Shown here one piece after another: positions 24,530-36,511 of a DNA stretch of 64,000 nt. Source of the stretch: Bigelowiella natans CCMP2755 (lineage: Eukaryota > Cercozoa > Chlorarachniophyceae). A program made the position numbers and the translations under genes. The stretch spans positions 62,001 to 126,000 of the forward strand of contig ADNK01002544.1 in assembly GCA_000320545.1 (NCBI GenBank). Direction: 5' to 3'. A model generated the notes under the pieces. That model did not search any database, had not been told where the DNA came from, and saw only the letters and a list, made by a program, of their open reading frames with translations. Each line of letters opens with the position of its first letter. Within the stretch, counting starts at the first letter, position 1.

Positions 24530-25549
24530 ATGGAGTGGACCTGGGCTGTTGCTCTACAAGTATTTGCCTTGTTTATATTATCTGGATTGGCCGAGATTGG
24601 AGGCGGGTGAGTGGTGTCCTAACGTGTACTTTAAATCAAAGTTTAATAATCAACTAGTCTCATTCTTGGTAACACACAGCGCTTGCGCCTCTACACAATT
24701 TAACATTTGTATTCACTATACATTGTTCCCTATGGTTACTATATTATAAAATATAGATGGCTGGTGTGGGAGACTGTTCGGAGTGGCAAACCTTGGTGGT
24801 CAGTATAGATTGATTATCAGTACTAAATACCCTCACTTTAGCGAAGAAATATCAGAAGACAACACAAAACGCAAATATTGGATCGATTATACAGGTGGGC
24901 TGTAATCGGGAGTGTCGTCCTCGTAATTTATGGGTAATAGCTGTGCATGACTACTTTGTATGTGAGGGGGGTAAAGTAAAATGATTTGGGGTTTTCGGTA
25001 GATGAATTCAATGATTAAGACACACACATCTGTGCATATGGCATATTCAAATCATCAACAATTTGCTATTGACAAGATATGAGTCAGTATATTGGTACTC
25101 GACGATCACCACGCATTCCTTATTGTTCATATTCAATATTACGACTACAGCTTCATCATTATCAATTGTTAAATCACTTTTTGCATCGAGCGAGTTAGCG
25201 TCTGTGCGTTCATGGCTAACGAAGGATTTTGCATATATCACAGATTTATACCAACTTTGCAGCCATTAGATGACTTTGGAAGACTCTATGCTGTTTACGG
25301 CGGTGTATTCATAGTTTTGTCCTTTTCATGGGTGGCCATTTTTGAGAACTTTAGACCGGACTTGGGAGATTACATCGGCAGGTTTTCGTGCATCATGTGA
25401 CTACAATAGCATGCTGCCATCGTGATGATACATTCGATTTCGGTGAGGCAATTGTGTGAGGTACAATATACTGACTATTTGATATCAGCGCAATTGCCCT
25501 TGGAGGAGTTCTGGTTATATTGTTTTGGCCAAGAAATGGCAACACTTAG
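24530..25549 (+). CDS. UPF0060 (YnfA) family small membrane protein, five exons
   Basis: Exons 24530-24606, 24757-24795, 24895-24933, 25244-25381 and 25489-25549 join to 117 residues, close to the family's usual size of about 108. All four introns are GT-AG and interrupt codons after the second base. Hallmarks in order: LSGLAEIGGGWLVW, RSGKPWWAV, a hydrophobic segment ending YGFIPTLQP, FGRLYAVYGGVFIVLSFSW, and ALGGVLVILFWPR. Four membrane helices are expected. Bacterial YnfA resembles small multidrug-resistance exporters; the substrate here is unknown. The start is the Met of MEWTWAV because it precedes helix 1 directly; an upstream ATG at 24461 is in another frame. An intron-split copy of a family best known from bacteria suggests old transfer or organelle ancestry, which is inference. 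Confidence 0.92.
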
Positions 25550-25692
25550 TGACTTTCAACAAAAATACCTTTGGCATCATGGTTTCCGATTGGCTTCACA
25601 TTTTGGTTTCGCGGCAAAGTTGTGCAGATGTGTAGATATACACAGTGTCTTTAGGTAAAGTGGATAGCATATATAGCCGCGGTTCAGAACAC

Positions 25693-25726
<34 letters not shown>

Positions 25727-26582
25727 TGTCTAGGCTACAATTATCTGCGTCATCTAGCCATCGACAACGACTAGACAAGCTCGCTATGTCCACATTAATT
25801 CACAAACTAGTATTTTAAATGGCTCTCTGGCTTTGTTAGGGCCATGCACTGCCTGCATCATCGATGTCTCATTGATGATCGACGCAAGTTACGCGATCGC
25901 GCGATGAACGCCAATACTAGGAAGAAATAATTGCTGCACGACGGCGGCGGTAGCACGGCATGGAAATCTGTGCGTGTGCTGCAGCTAGTGCAGCCGTCTG
26001 TTACTCGTCATTGCATACTAGTCTAGCATACTCCGGCACATCACTACTAAGACTACTAGCACGTGCGCCATGCATGCTAGCTAGCGCTAGCTAGCATGCT
26101 ACGCATGCGTGTCAATCTAGCTAGATCTAAATAGATGCTTAGATGCGCGTAGCGTGGATGTCATACCATTTCATAATAATAACACTGTCTTGGCAAGATA
26201 ATTGAGTAAGACCGCTGTGTAAAAACAGCAAGCACGATGCTAGCGAAGCACGCAGAGCATGCCATTTACTATAGTCATTCAATGTAGGTCAATGCCAGAT
26301 GTATGATACTGTTGTAATTCACCATGCCCTGGATGCGTGAAGGGCCGTCGTCCTTAGCACTCACCTCCATGCGTAGAGGTGAGCGAATAACGTGGTTAGG
26401 ATAAATGTTGAAACTACCTGTTTTGTGTGTCGGTTTGGGTACATAAACCCTCCAATTCAAACGTATCCATATACGTCCCGTGATTCTTCTTTGCATGGCA
26501 TGTACGATGACCAGAATCTATGTAAATTAGCTGTTTATACTGCTGCACGGAGGAAAACTGAATGCATCTGGCATAGATGGCG
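25550..26582. other. Intergenic; (TA)n run and a CTAG-rich segment
   Basis: (TA)n at about 25695-25724. From 25,830 to 26,260 there is a cluster of CTAG/GCTAGC motifs including a nearly palindromic stretch at 26,072-26,105. No gene seen. Confidence 0.4.
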
Positions 26583-27600
26583 CTATTTTTTCTTGGTTCC
26601 CATATTCTGTTGCAAACCAAATCAATATTTAGGAAACATCACTTTAAGTAAACCACTTATTTGAAAATCCGAATTACCTTTGGGGGGTGAAAGATGAAAA
26701 CAGCAATAACTGCGACAATTGCTACAAGGAGCAAGCAACAGATACCCTGAAGAAAAGGTCAGAATACAACGATAAGCGGTTGCGACTTGGATGATGACAG
26801 AAAAGAAGATACTGATGCTCATGATATCACATGTGAAGACAAAGATATTCGGCTTACAACAAATTATCGATTTGTCTCTGTATCATATATGAAATCACTA
26901 TCCGAGGAAACGACTGTCAAATGCCACATAACCAGATTATTGGTTGTATGACATATAAAAATATGGTTTTAAAAAATGCTACTAAATTAAGAAATATCTT
27001 AATTAATGCACTCTATTCATATATCGTAAGATTCTAGGGAAGAAATAACACAAAACATAGTCAAATGTGCTGCTCTACGCATTCTCCTTATCTTCCTACA
27101 CTAAATTAGAATAGTCTATTGAAACTATAAGGAACATACCCCAATTATTCTTGACCTCCAGACAGCGCAACAATGCCTTCTTCGAATCTAGTGAATATTT
27201 ATCATTATGATCAGCGTCGTCGTGACCGTCATCATCATTATAGTCATCTTCACATTCGTCATGCTGCAATCTAGGTGTAAGAAAGCAGCTCGTCTTCACG
27301 TATTAAATTAACAATGTAGCCCAAACAGAGCTGCATATCCTTCAAAAATGCTAACCTGCACTGTCGTCTTCCTGAACCTTTAGTCGTCAAGTTTTTATTA
27401 CGGAGAAGAGGAAGAAGTAGGGAAAAGGCAGTGAGAAACAAGAGTAGCATCTCACAAGGATGGCAGCATGAAATCGAAAGCAAAGTACCTCATACTATCC
27501 TCTGTCAACTCTTCCGTTTTTTCACAAACTTCTTGAAGATCTTCCCCTCTGCGTAATTGTCGCCATATAAATGGTCATGATCATTGTCATAAAAGATGTT

Positions 27601-27632
<32 letters not shown>

Positions 27633-28227
27633 TTGGAGAATCTGATCTATGGGCGCGAGCGATCTACGCATCTGCATGGCCGTTTACCACCACAATATTC
27701 AATTTTAAGCAATAACAACTCAAAACTCGTCACTATGAAGATAGCTACCACTACCTTTCAAGCGCAGCCTCTATGTTTCTGTGCATCACTTCCTTCACTT
27801 CTGCCACCTGTTTTCTAGTCTCCAGCAATTTATCCAAACCATGCCTTTGCACCAATTTATGGCACACAGCATACACGCGATTCTGTGGCACGATAATAAA
27901 TAAAAACGTATTTAGAAGCAAATAATAGTGTATATCATCACTAGAACCCACGATTAAATGACTAAATATCTAAGCTTAAAAATAACAAGAAAACACCCAT
28001 CATCACTATCATATTAACCCCTTTAGAAAGTGCGCGTAGCATGAACTGATTACTCACAAAACAAACAATCCACATTTGATTACTTGGATCTTCTCGTTCT
28101 GGGCTAAGAAACCTTTGGACATAGTTTTATTGCAAAGTAGCTGGGTTACAATCTCGAAAGAAAGAAGGTACTATTTACTACAATGACATACCGAGGTCCA
28201 TTAAAGTAAGTTCTGAAAACGGCACCG
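26583..28227 (-). CDS. R-SNARE (VAMP-like), C-terminal part with membrane anchor
   Basis: Minus-strand exons, all phase-compatible: 28227-28192, 28112-28058, 27882-27755, 27548-27489, 27377-27356 (a 22-base microexon), 27187-27140, 26746-26678 and 26606-26583 (TAG). The SNARE motif begins around VAEVKEVMHRNIEAALERGE; the zero-layer Arg codon is split between exons 27882-27755 and 27548-27489. It continues through LQEVCEKTEELTEDSM. A basic stretch (RRRHCCAVWRSR) precedes a single transmembrane helix (CCLLLVAIVAVIAVFIF) and a short lumenal tail ending NMGTKKK. R-SNAREs drive vesicle fusion by pairing with three Q-SNARE helices. The N-terminal part, expected to be a longin domain, must lie upstream in 28.5-31 kb and is not resolved, so the subtype (VAMP7-like or other) is open. 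Confidence 0.82.
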
Positions 28228-28239
28228 CTACCTATTTGA

Positions 28240-28907
28240 CACATAATTTTAATTGAACAAATGTAATAGCAGCCACGCATTGACTATGATGATAGTTATG
28301 ACACTCATATTACTACAAGTACCTCCCCAACTACTGCTAAGACTTCGTTGGATTGTGTACTGCTACAACAACAACAACAACTACTACTACTACTACTACT
28401 ATTACTACAGCTGCTGCTACTATTACTACCACCACCACCACTACTGCTGCTACTACTACTACTAGCACTACTACTACGACGAGATTGAAAGCCTGTATAT
28501 GTCATTACCAGGATCGCCGTTTTAAGTTCTCTCACGAAATTCTGTGATAGCGAAAAGTCGGTTCTGCAAGGAAACAAAACAAAACAATAATAGGGTCAGG
28601 TTTCCTGATATCTTTTATACAAACTAGGATTCGGTTATATACTATGTGGTATGAGAGTACAACCTTGCTGCACAACATATGCACACTTCTAAAGATCTTG
28701 GCCTCACTTCTGTCTCCTCTGATTGACACATTTATCACAAAATCCAAGCGAGAGAAAGATTATTCAATGTTTATCAAGGTTGTCATAATGATGATAATCA
28801 TAAGCTTGAATCTACGTGCTACCAATGTTATCCGGTGCTGTTTCTGTAGGGTATTCTTCATCATCTCCTGGTAGTAGTGATAAAATATCAGAAGAAAGCT
28901 CATGTAT

Positions 28908-28958
<51 letters not shown>

Positions 28959-29382
28959 CGTACATATTTGACCTTTTGTTGGCTCTCCTCCTTTGCCTCG
29001 TGCAGCTCTAAGAATAGTTCGATACAATGATGATGGCTATGATGATGGTAGGACGATGATGGATATAGGCAGATCAGAATTGGAGTTCGTTGGAAAGATC
29101 TGTTTCTAGAGAAAGACGATTATTCCAACGCCTTCTTGCTCTCTGCCATTTTTGGGAAAAAGAGATGCATATAGTAGTTTTCTCTTTAGGCACAGTGTCA
29201 GGGCTGACTTGCCAGTTTTTCTAACCTTTCTGCCTCGCAATCTATGCCTTCTTTAACAACTATAACACGGCAAGAACCCTGACAATATTACTAGAATGAG
29301 AACTTATAAAGTATAGCCTAGATACACAAGAGCTCGTGACATTTGTACGTATATTCTCGTTCAAATCTAACACACGCGCGCG

Positions 29383-29449
<67 letters not shown>

Positions 29450-30326
29450 AGATAGCCAAATGGGAAGGACATATAATGTATTTTCAAACGAATAATTTTA
29501 TTTTCAATACCTTTCTCTCGAAGCTCTTCCACTCACCGACAGCAATATCAGAAAGGTGCTGAAAAACGGCACATCAAGATTATAATATCGATTTACGTGA
29601 ATCGAGGGAATGAATCGGTAATCTAATTATAAATTCACTTGAATTCACTATACTCATCAATATTCAATAACGGGGCCTAGTTCTTAATGTACGTGATAGC
29701 CATTTTTTTTACCTTATTCATCACGTCAGCTACGGTATCTTTGTAAACGCTCAACGATTTGTCATACGTATCAACCTGGAAAATTATACAGGTTTATCTA
29801 TCTGTTACTATCATCAGCAATGTCATCACTAATGAGACAATTATCAACATAATCATCACTGTATGTTCTTCCTCTCTAGCCTCTTCATCTTTACCACGTT
29901 CATGCTAAACTATACTACTTTTCTACTATAGCAACCACAGTACTAACGATACCGACAAAAAGAAACAATAACAAACACAGTACATTATAATAGTCTTTGC
30001 TCTAATGCATGAGTACTACAATTACTGACGATATATTTTGAGACCACTTGTCGCAATGGCGATACAATCCCTGACGACAACAAAATTTATGGGAGCACCG
30101 AAGGCCCATTCATTTGCAAATAAGTATTACGTTGAAATTTTGGAAACAAATGTTTACATCGTATAGTTGTATCATTGATTCAGGAAAGAACGTATTTGCG
30201 TTCTTACAGTAACCACCTTGAATGATGATGTCGCCCCTCACCTCGACATGGAAATATCGGAGCAGGCTCTCCTTTGGGCTTACCTTGAATCACACAAGTT
30301 ATAAGCTCTACCTTGGATTTAAGTCG

Positions 30327-30365
<39 letters not shown>

Positions 30366-30965
30366 ATATATCACTTTCGCTAATAAGGCTTCTAAGAGTA
30401 ATGTAAATATGTCAGTAAGAACAAACAGATTACGATGTGTCACCTTATCTAGATTGTGGAAACTTTTGTTGTTGACTGTAATTACCCCTCCGCCTCTCAT
30501 GTTTCCCGATATCACCACCTTTGAAATTTGATTACAATCATGCATTCTTGCATTAGGCTTTATCGCACGCTAGAATAGTACATGCGTCTATTGCATATAA
30601 AATCTGCATATAAAGAAACCCCTGATCTATACTAAAAAGGGCCTGCATCCCCACCCTCTTCCCCCCCCCCCCCGTCTTTCAGTTGCCTCCTCCCGTTCCA
30701 CCCTATACAACAAATATGCACGTCTACGCATACAGGGGCTGAAGAACCGCCATTAATGCTCCGAGGATCACCAAGAAGTGCCTGAGAATTAAGGAGAAAT
30801 CGTAAGGGACTTTTCCCTCTGGTGTGGTATCAAATTGAGTTGATGTCGAGAATAAGCTGGAACAATGAAATGCGTTGCTAAATGATAAGCTTTTTCCCAT
30901 GCCCATGAGAGGTAGTATTGACCTTCTTGAATTCCGCGTCGTCACTACGTACCACAACCATTTTG
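28240..30965 (-). CDS. Unresolved minus-strand exons, possibly the 5' part of the R-SNARE gene or a separate gene
   Basis: Several minus-strand segments look coding and are bounded by plausible splice sites: about 28560-28500 (TDFSLSQNFVRELKTAIL), about 28905-28825 (ELSSDILSLLPGDDEEY), about 29030-28976 (ELFLELHEAKEESQQK), about 29262-29228, about 29776-29712 (VDTYDKSLSVYKDTVADVMN), about 30545-30440 (SGNMRGGGVITVNNKSFHNL) and about 30860-30725 (FDTTPEGKVPYDFSLILRHF then a hydrophobic end). A possible start is at 30960 (MVVVRSDDAEFKK). I could not phase them or assign a family, and they may belong to more than one gene. Introns hold (CA)n/(TA)n at about 28909-28960, the compound repeat at 29371-29448 and (TA)n at 30332-30363. 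Confidence 0.35.
29371..29448. repeat. Compound (CG)n(CA)n(GA)n microsatellite
   Basis: Three abutting dinucleotide runs, one grading into the next over 78 bases. Confidence 0.95.
30332..30363. repeat. (TA)n microsatellite
   Basis: Sixteen TA units. Confidence 0.95.
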
Positions 30966-31137
30966 ATGTCGTATGAAATACAATTAGATTAGTACAGAAT
31001 TAATGCAAGTTTCTGAATTAAGGTCGTTTTGCGTGACAAGCATTCCCATGCGCCAAGTTAAGTCTTCGTGTGTGGAGAAGATGTAAATGATTATTACCTC
31101 ATGCCGCTCCTATTCTCCTCGGTTAGAGGTATTATTC

Positions 31138-31235
31138 GGTTTCGGTTCTCTGTATTCCACAAACATTATTGCTAAATAGAGATATTCTTCGGTTTCGGCT
31201 TTCTGTATTTTCATAAACATTATTGATGTATTTCT
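31138..31235. repeat. Imperfect tandem duplication, unit about 55-60 bases
   Basis: Two adjacent copies share CGGTTTCGG...TTCTGTATT...AAACATTATTG with a few substitutions. Confidence 0.7.
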
Positions 31236-31748
31236 TTTGCCCCTGAACGACCTTCCCTTTCCTTCCCACCACAGTGAATTGCTTAACAAAATGAAGGACA
31301 ATGTCAAGGAAGCTATAGTTTGGATGCCGCTTTAGCATGCATCAACATACCTCCTTCTCCTTCGTGACGTTCGAGGGTGAGTGCCTGATTTCACCTCTCT
31401 CTGCCTTCCTAGAAACTTGCGCAGCGAATCCCGACCTTATGATTGCTTCAATTCTGTTCTTATCCGTTCTATTTCTGTTTGTTAAATGGCAGCGGGGTTG
31501 TTCGCCGTGTCTCCTTCCTTCTTCGTTGAGGTGGTGTAGGAAGAATCTTTGTTATCTTGGTGACTGTTAATCCACGAGATGATGATTTATAAGTCAAGGA
31601 AGTAGGAATTTATTCCTAGTAGTTTACCCGACATATATATGCCAAAGGTGTGTGTTGTAGGAGGAAGAATGAGGAGCAACCGATAGAGAAGAAATGACAA
31701 GCTACGACGATGTAGCTCCGATAATTCTAAGTCTTCTTTCAGCTCTAC

Positions 31749-33455
31749 ATGAAATACTGTGCATCATGGAATTTATTACCTAAGTTTAGTTCTCAAGCAA
31801 ATTCCATGTGGATCAGTATGTGCGACAATGATTTGAACGAAAATAAATACAAAAACCTCCTGGCAGGAAGTATACCTGGTGACAAGCTCGGAAGACTAGA
31901 AACCATTTCCCGCGTTACGACCCCTCTCTGCCCTCTGCTAGCTTCGGAGCTAGCCTCTAGAAACATGTCAAAGAGGGATGCACATGGCGAGGGATCTTCA
32001 CGCTTAAGAGTTTGGACCAACCTACTGCAAATACGATACCTCCTTGCCTAACTAAGATCTCTTATCACGAAGGTTGCATCGCCCGACCCGAAAAAGAAGA
32101 CTGACCTCAAGAATAATCTGGGAAAGCTGTTTGGTGATATCGAGGTCAACAGCTTCTTATACTGCAGCGTTCCTTTTCTGATGCTCCATCTGAAACGTCA
32201 CCTTTTTATCGAATCAGAAAAAGGCAGAGATGATCCTGAATCTGGTAGCTTCATATGTTGATGAGCCCCCTCTCCTATCAACTCCCCAAAATAGCGTCAT
32301 TTCTTTATCAATAAATGAATATATATTTCAGAAAATCCCACAGAAAGTTTCGCTATTTACCAAGCTTCACATGGTCGTTGTTGTCAGTAAATAGATTGTC
32401 GCTTGCATTATTCTGATTGTCTTGTTATTTGTAGTAGTACAATAATCATGGCCACAAGTTGATGATAGATGATAGATGCATGACGGCGTCCACGTTGACC
32501 CCAACATTATCTGCATGCAACAGGAATCTTCTAAATCTAAACCTGATGCTGTCGTTGTTTCTAAGCACGGGGCTGAAATCAATAAGGTAGTAGTGTAGTA
32601 CTGCTGTTCAGCTCAGAGTGATAGTAGATAGAAAAGAGTAAATCCAGAGCTCTAATAGCACGATATAACCGCTTCTTGGTTGCCTAATCAATACATCGCG
32701 ATGTAAATTTTAGGAGAGTTGCACCAAATCTGTTAATATTTAAGTGATGTCATTGTAACCATTATCGACATGATCTCATCATTGTCATTACTGTCGTCAT
32801 CATCATCTTCGTATTGGGCATCATTATCTTTATCACCTTAACGTTGTAGTCGATTAAAGATTTTACGGATACGATGAAAGTGGAGATATCAGATCTATTA
32901 GATTTTCTCATGACTCTTCGGTCAGTTTCATCAACGTGAAGAATTTTTTATGTTGAGTTTAAATTCGTTTGCATTCAATATTTTCCCTAAATTATTTAAA
33001 GGATGTGGGTGCAGCTAAAAGTGCCAGAAATGTCGGACGGAAACAATTTCGGTAAATACGAAAGTATGTGATAAGGAGAAGGAGAACGACGTAAACATTC
33101 TTCTTCGACTGAATTTTAAACTTTTAAAGTTTAATAGTTGGACAACTATGCAATTCCCTGAAAGATGACGCCGTAGGCTTCTTTGGATTATTTATTCCTA
33201 TGCGCATTTGTTCATTTAGGGGTGGGAGTGCAAGAGGAAATAATCCAATTGTTGCTTGCAGGAAGGACCCCTAGTAAGTAAAGTTGTCAAACTGAAAGCA
33301 ATTTTCTTGGGGTGGCATTGGGAAATACATCTGAATCAATGCTCTCAATTATCAGTTCTCTCGGTGTTGGAGAGTTCGGTTTCTTACTTTGTTAAGAGAG
33401 GCAAATTATTGACAAAGGTGTACGAGTTCAGAAAATGGAATTATTTTCCATTTCA

Positions 33456-33486
<31 letters not shown>

Positions 33487-33825
33487 GAAAGTATAGCAGT
33501 TTTCGTCGTTTTTACAATAGTTTCGCTTGTATTTTATATTTCTGACCGATTGCGATTTACTATCAAGGTTATCAAGTATCCGAATGTACAAGACTATAGA
33601 AAAGGGTTTCTCATACTTGTACACCAACATTAAATTTATTTCCCAACATCTCATTCAATCTAATAGTCAACATCATCGTGACTACATCGTCAATCTATAC
33701 ACAAATGCTTTTCGAAGCATTTGTTTCATTAGTTCATAAAAGCATTTTATTTGATATACATACAGAGTAGAAGAGTTGGACGAAGCTCATTGGCACTGTC
33801 TTTTGAATGCCAGCTTGGACCTCAG
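31749..33825 (+). CDS. Proteasome activator PA28/REG (PSME family), 3' exon not found
   Basis: Phase-compatible exons: 31749 (or 31807)-31913, 32073-about 32144, 32524-32586, 32850-32920, 33002-33051, 33220-33273, 33356-33417, 33568-33605 and 33766-33825. The core matches PA28: MWVQLKVPEMSDGNNFGVGV followed by QEE (activation-loop region), a helix with SYFVKRGKLLTK, KYPNVQDYRKGVEELDEAHW and LNASLDLR. The N-terminal helix (NLLAGSIPGDKLGRLETI) and a Lys/Ser-rich linker (SPDPKKKTDLK) fit the usual layout. PA28 forms a seven-membered ring that caps the 20S proteasome and opens its gate without ATP. The last helix expected after LDLR lies beyond 33825 and I did not find it. The start choice between 31749 and 31807 is open. 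Linker exons are poorly conserved in the family, so those junctions are less certain than the core. Confidence 0.85.
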
Positions 33826-35023
33826 GTAGGAATTATTCTGAAAAACGTTTCATATAACCTGGAAATATATCAATACCTTGCTGTGACTTTAATAACGAGT
33901 CAAAATTGAGCAGTAAGACCAAAAGCAAAAGACTCATGTTTTTTTTGTAAACAGTTTTCCATAAATGAGGAAGAATATGAACTACCTGTACCTTTTAGAT
34001 TTACCATTCATTCGATATATTTTTCAATTGATAAGGATTTTTATTATCATTATCGTAGAAACTATTGTGTGACTCTAAAAGACACAATGACCAAAAACAT
34101 CAAAAAAATAAAACAGCCAAGGTAAAAATACGTCAGATGGTATGCATAGAAGATAATATCCAATCTCTTATTTTTCATCGTGTGGATTCTTATTCATATT
34201 CGGGTTATGTGATGAGAGCAATTTTGTGGACGCGAAACTGTTTGCATACCATAATTTAATGTGTTGGCATTAAATTAGGAGTAAAAATTTAGGTCAAAGT
34301 TTGTATTAGAAGATAAAGCCACAGCATCGGCACATGGTAATTACAGATTTCACTTACGATAGTGATGATGAAGGGCGCTGCAGCCACGTTTTGCATCGTT
34401 TACTCGATGTGCTATCAAACAAAGAGATGCACAGCAACATCAAGTCAATGCATCATTACGTAAATTATCAAATCAATGAATGATATCCAAGTCACTGACT
34501 CGTGCAGCATTCGCATCTTGGAGTACTTGTACAGATCTGCGTGATAGATTATTTTGCTCTGTCGGTTTTGTTGTTGCGCTTGCAAATTGATGGAATTGCA
34601 CACGCTATAGCTAGCTAGCACGGCGCTGCACGCAAATTTTGATTAGCGCATTACCGTTCAAAATCAAGTGCATTTTCTGTAGCTCTACTAGCCAACTAAC
34701 TAGCTAGCACCATTCAACGACAGCTATGTTCACATGCATGCAAAACCTGTTTGAATTACACGATGCTTTGCTATACTCATCTTTGAGTGGAGACCCTTGG
34801 CTAGTTGGGTGTGAGTCTAAGTGCACACCATGCCAGCACATCTAGACATGCCGCATGCATGCCTCTGCTAGCTCTGCCGTGCATGGAGGTGGTACAATTT
34901 TGAAGCGCAGCACAACTACAAGTTGCAATTACGATGCCGACACCGCACGCAAAACGCTGCTGCTACATGAAAATGACAATGCAAAAACAATTTAATTTAT
35001 AAATTCGATAAGAAATAATGCAG
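33826..35023. other. Downstream of PA28; CTAG-rich segment at 34.6-34.95 kb
   Basis: The PA28 terminal exon probably lies in the first part. 34,590-34,950 carries many CTAG motifs and resembles the CTAG-rich segments at 10.8-11.5 and 25.8-26.3 kb. No other gene seen. Confidence 0.35.
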
Positions 35024-35248
35024 CTATGACAATGAAACGTCTCGGATGAAATGATTGCAATTTGAACTCAGCGCTTCTCCTTTCCTGGCAAATATATACA
35101 AGTAAACGGCGCGTAGGTCTGGTAGGACATCACCAAAAATCGTGTAATCATTGCATCCAATATCAACTCCCCCCCCTCCTCCTGCTCCTCCTCCGTAAGA
35201 ACAATTCTCGAGCATGAATACGATATTCAATCCTGGAGGAGGAGACAT
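35024..35248 (-). CDS. Possible exon of an unrecognised gene
   Basis: The minus-strand frame reads NIVFMLENCSYGG, a Gly run, then DYTIFGDVLPDLRAVYLYIF and stops at 35024. It looks more coding than the other frames, but no partner exons were found. Confidence 0.3.
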   Translation of the reverse strand: MSPPPGLNIVFMLENCSYGGGAGGGGGVDIGCNDYTIFGDVLPDLRAVYLYIFARKGEALSSNCNHFIRDVSLS

Positions 35249-35551
35249 ACAAGTTATTTGTGTGAAGGGCAGTAAGTATTTATACTTGGCACGTTTTTGT
35301 ATTTCGGGAGGACTAGGAAAAATGATATAAGGCCAATTACCACTACTATCACTACTACTACTACTACTACCATACTGCTATAGTGTACTGCTACTACTTA
35401 ACAGCATATTAAATGCACGAAAATATCGTCACATTCATCAAAAACTGATAGGATCTTCCTCTACTACCACTGTCGGTCTGTTTTAAGCTTGAGAGATGGC
35501 GAGAGATGGTCATATAACTCTTGCACAATTGTGTTTAGGTACCTAGGGTGT

Positions 35552-35592
<41 letters not shown>

Positions 35593-36511
35593 AAGTTGTT
35601 TGTTGTGGAGCATGTGATGTGACGACGTTACAACTGTTTCTGGTATTATAGCTTGTATGCTTACTACTACTACTTTTTATGGGTGAGGTCTCTTAAGCTA
35701 CGTCGCAATAACTCTGCAATCGTGTGCCCCCTCTAATACAACATCATTCGTCATTATATGATTAGTGAAATAGTGCCTCGATGACGACTGAAAAGAACCG
35801 CAACCTTCCAATATGATATGCACACCTTTTTATCAAATATGCCCTGCTAGTTGTTTTCTTTCAATAATCACATCTTCCTACGATAGTATCACCTTCACAA
35901 TCATGATGTTTTCGTGTCCTGCCTTCCTCAATATGCTGTCGGAACGTCCTGTTGTTTATGTGATTCATTCGTGAATACCAATATCGTAGTACTAGGCAGA
36001 TGCGGTTTCAGTAGAGATCGGTAGTAATAACGGTTGTAGATATAATCGCTTCTTTCTTATTCGTTTCGGGTGGTGGAAGGTTAGGCATGACAGACAATCC
36101 ACACTCCATAACGTTTGTTCATCTATTACTTCAACTGCACGTATGGTCCCAAAACGAAACATGGGAGAGTTATAACTATCTTGTTTTTAATATCATTTGT
36201 GGAATATCGTGTGAGCATCATCTCCCACAAATCATGTCGCCTCGGCTACTTCCACGTCAACTCATCGCTATCACCAATATTTGATAGGCTATCACCAATA
36301 TTTGATAGAAAGTCCCAAGATAACATCCAGGTAGAGTTCCCATCAGGATGATGCATACTGCTGTCTGTGAGCATTCCAATATTCATAATGAATGATGTGA
36401 TATATGATTTAGCAAAGAAGACTGGGTACATAAGTTTGTAGTATAGGTGTTATGGGTCGCAATAGTGCTCGTATCCTGTGATGCTTATTTGTAGTTTGTG
36501 ATTGTTTGTAG
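35249..36511. other. Mostly non-coding, with (GT)n at about 35545-35589
   Basis: Contains an (ACT)n cluster near 35,350 and a 21-base direct duplication at about 36268-36309 whose unit (CTATCA...TGATAG) is itself an inverted repeat. A weak plus-strand coding signal at 36,130-36,210 (TKHGRVITILFLISFVEYR) may be an exon of the next gene. Confidence 0.4.

Noticed and set aside
33421-33567. A second PA28-like exon (YEFRKW... then YISDRLRF...)
   Set aside because: Read-through of the intron between 33417 and 33568; splicing at GTGTAC and the AG before 33568 gives the expected KYPNVQDYR continuity.
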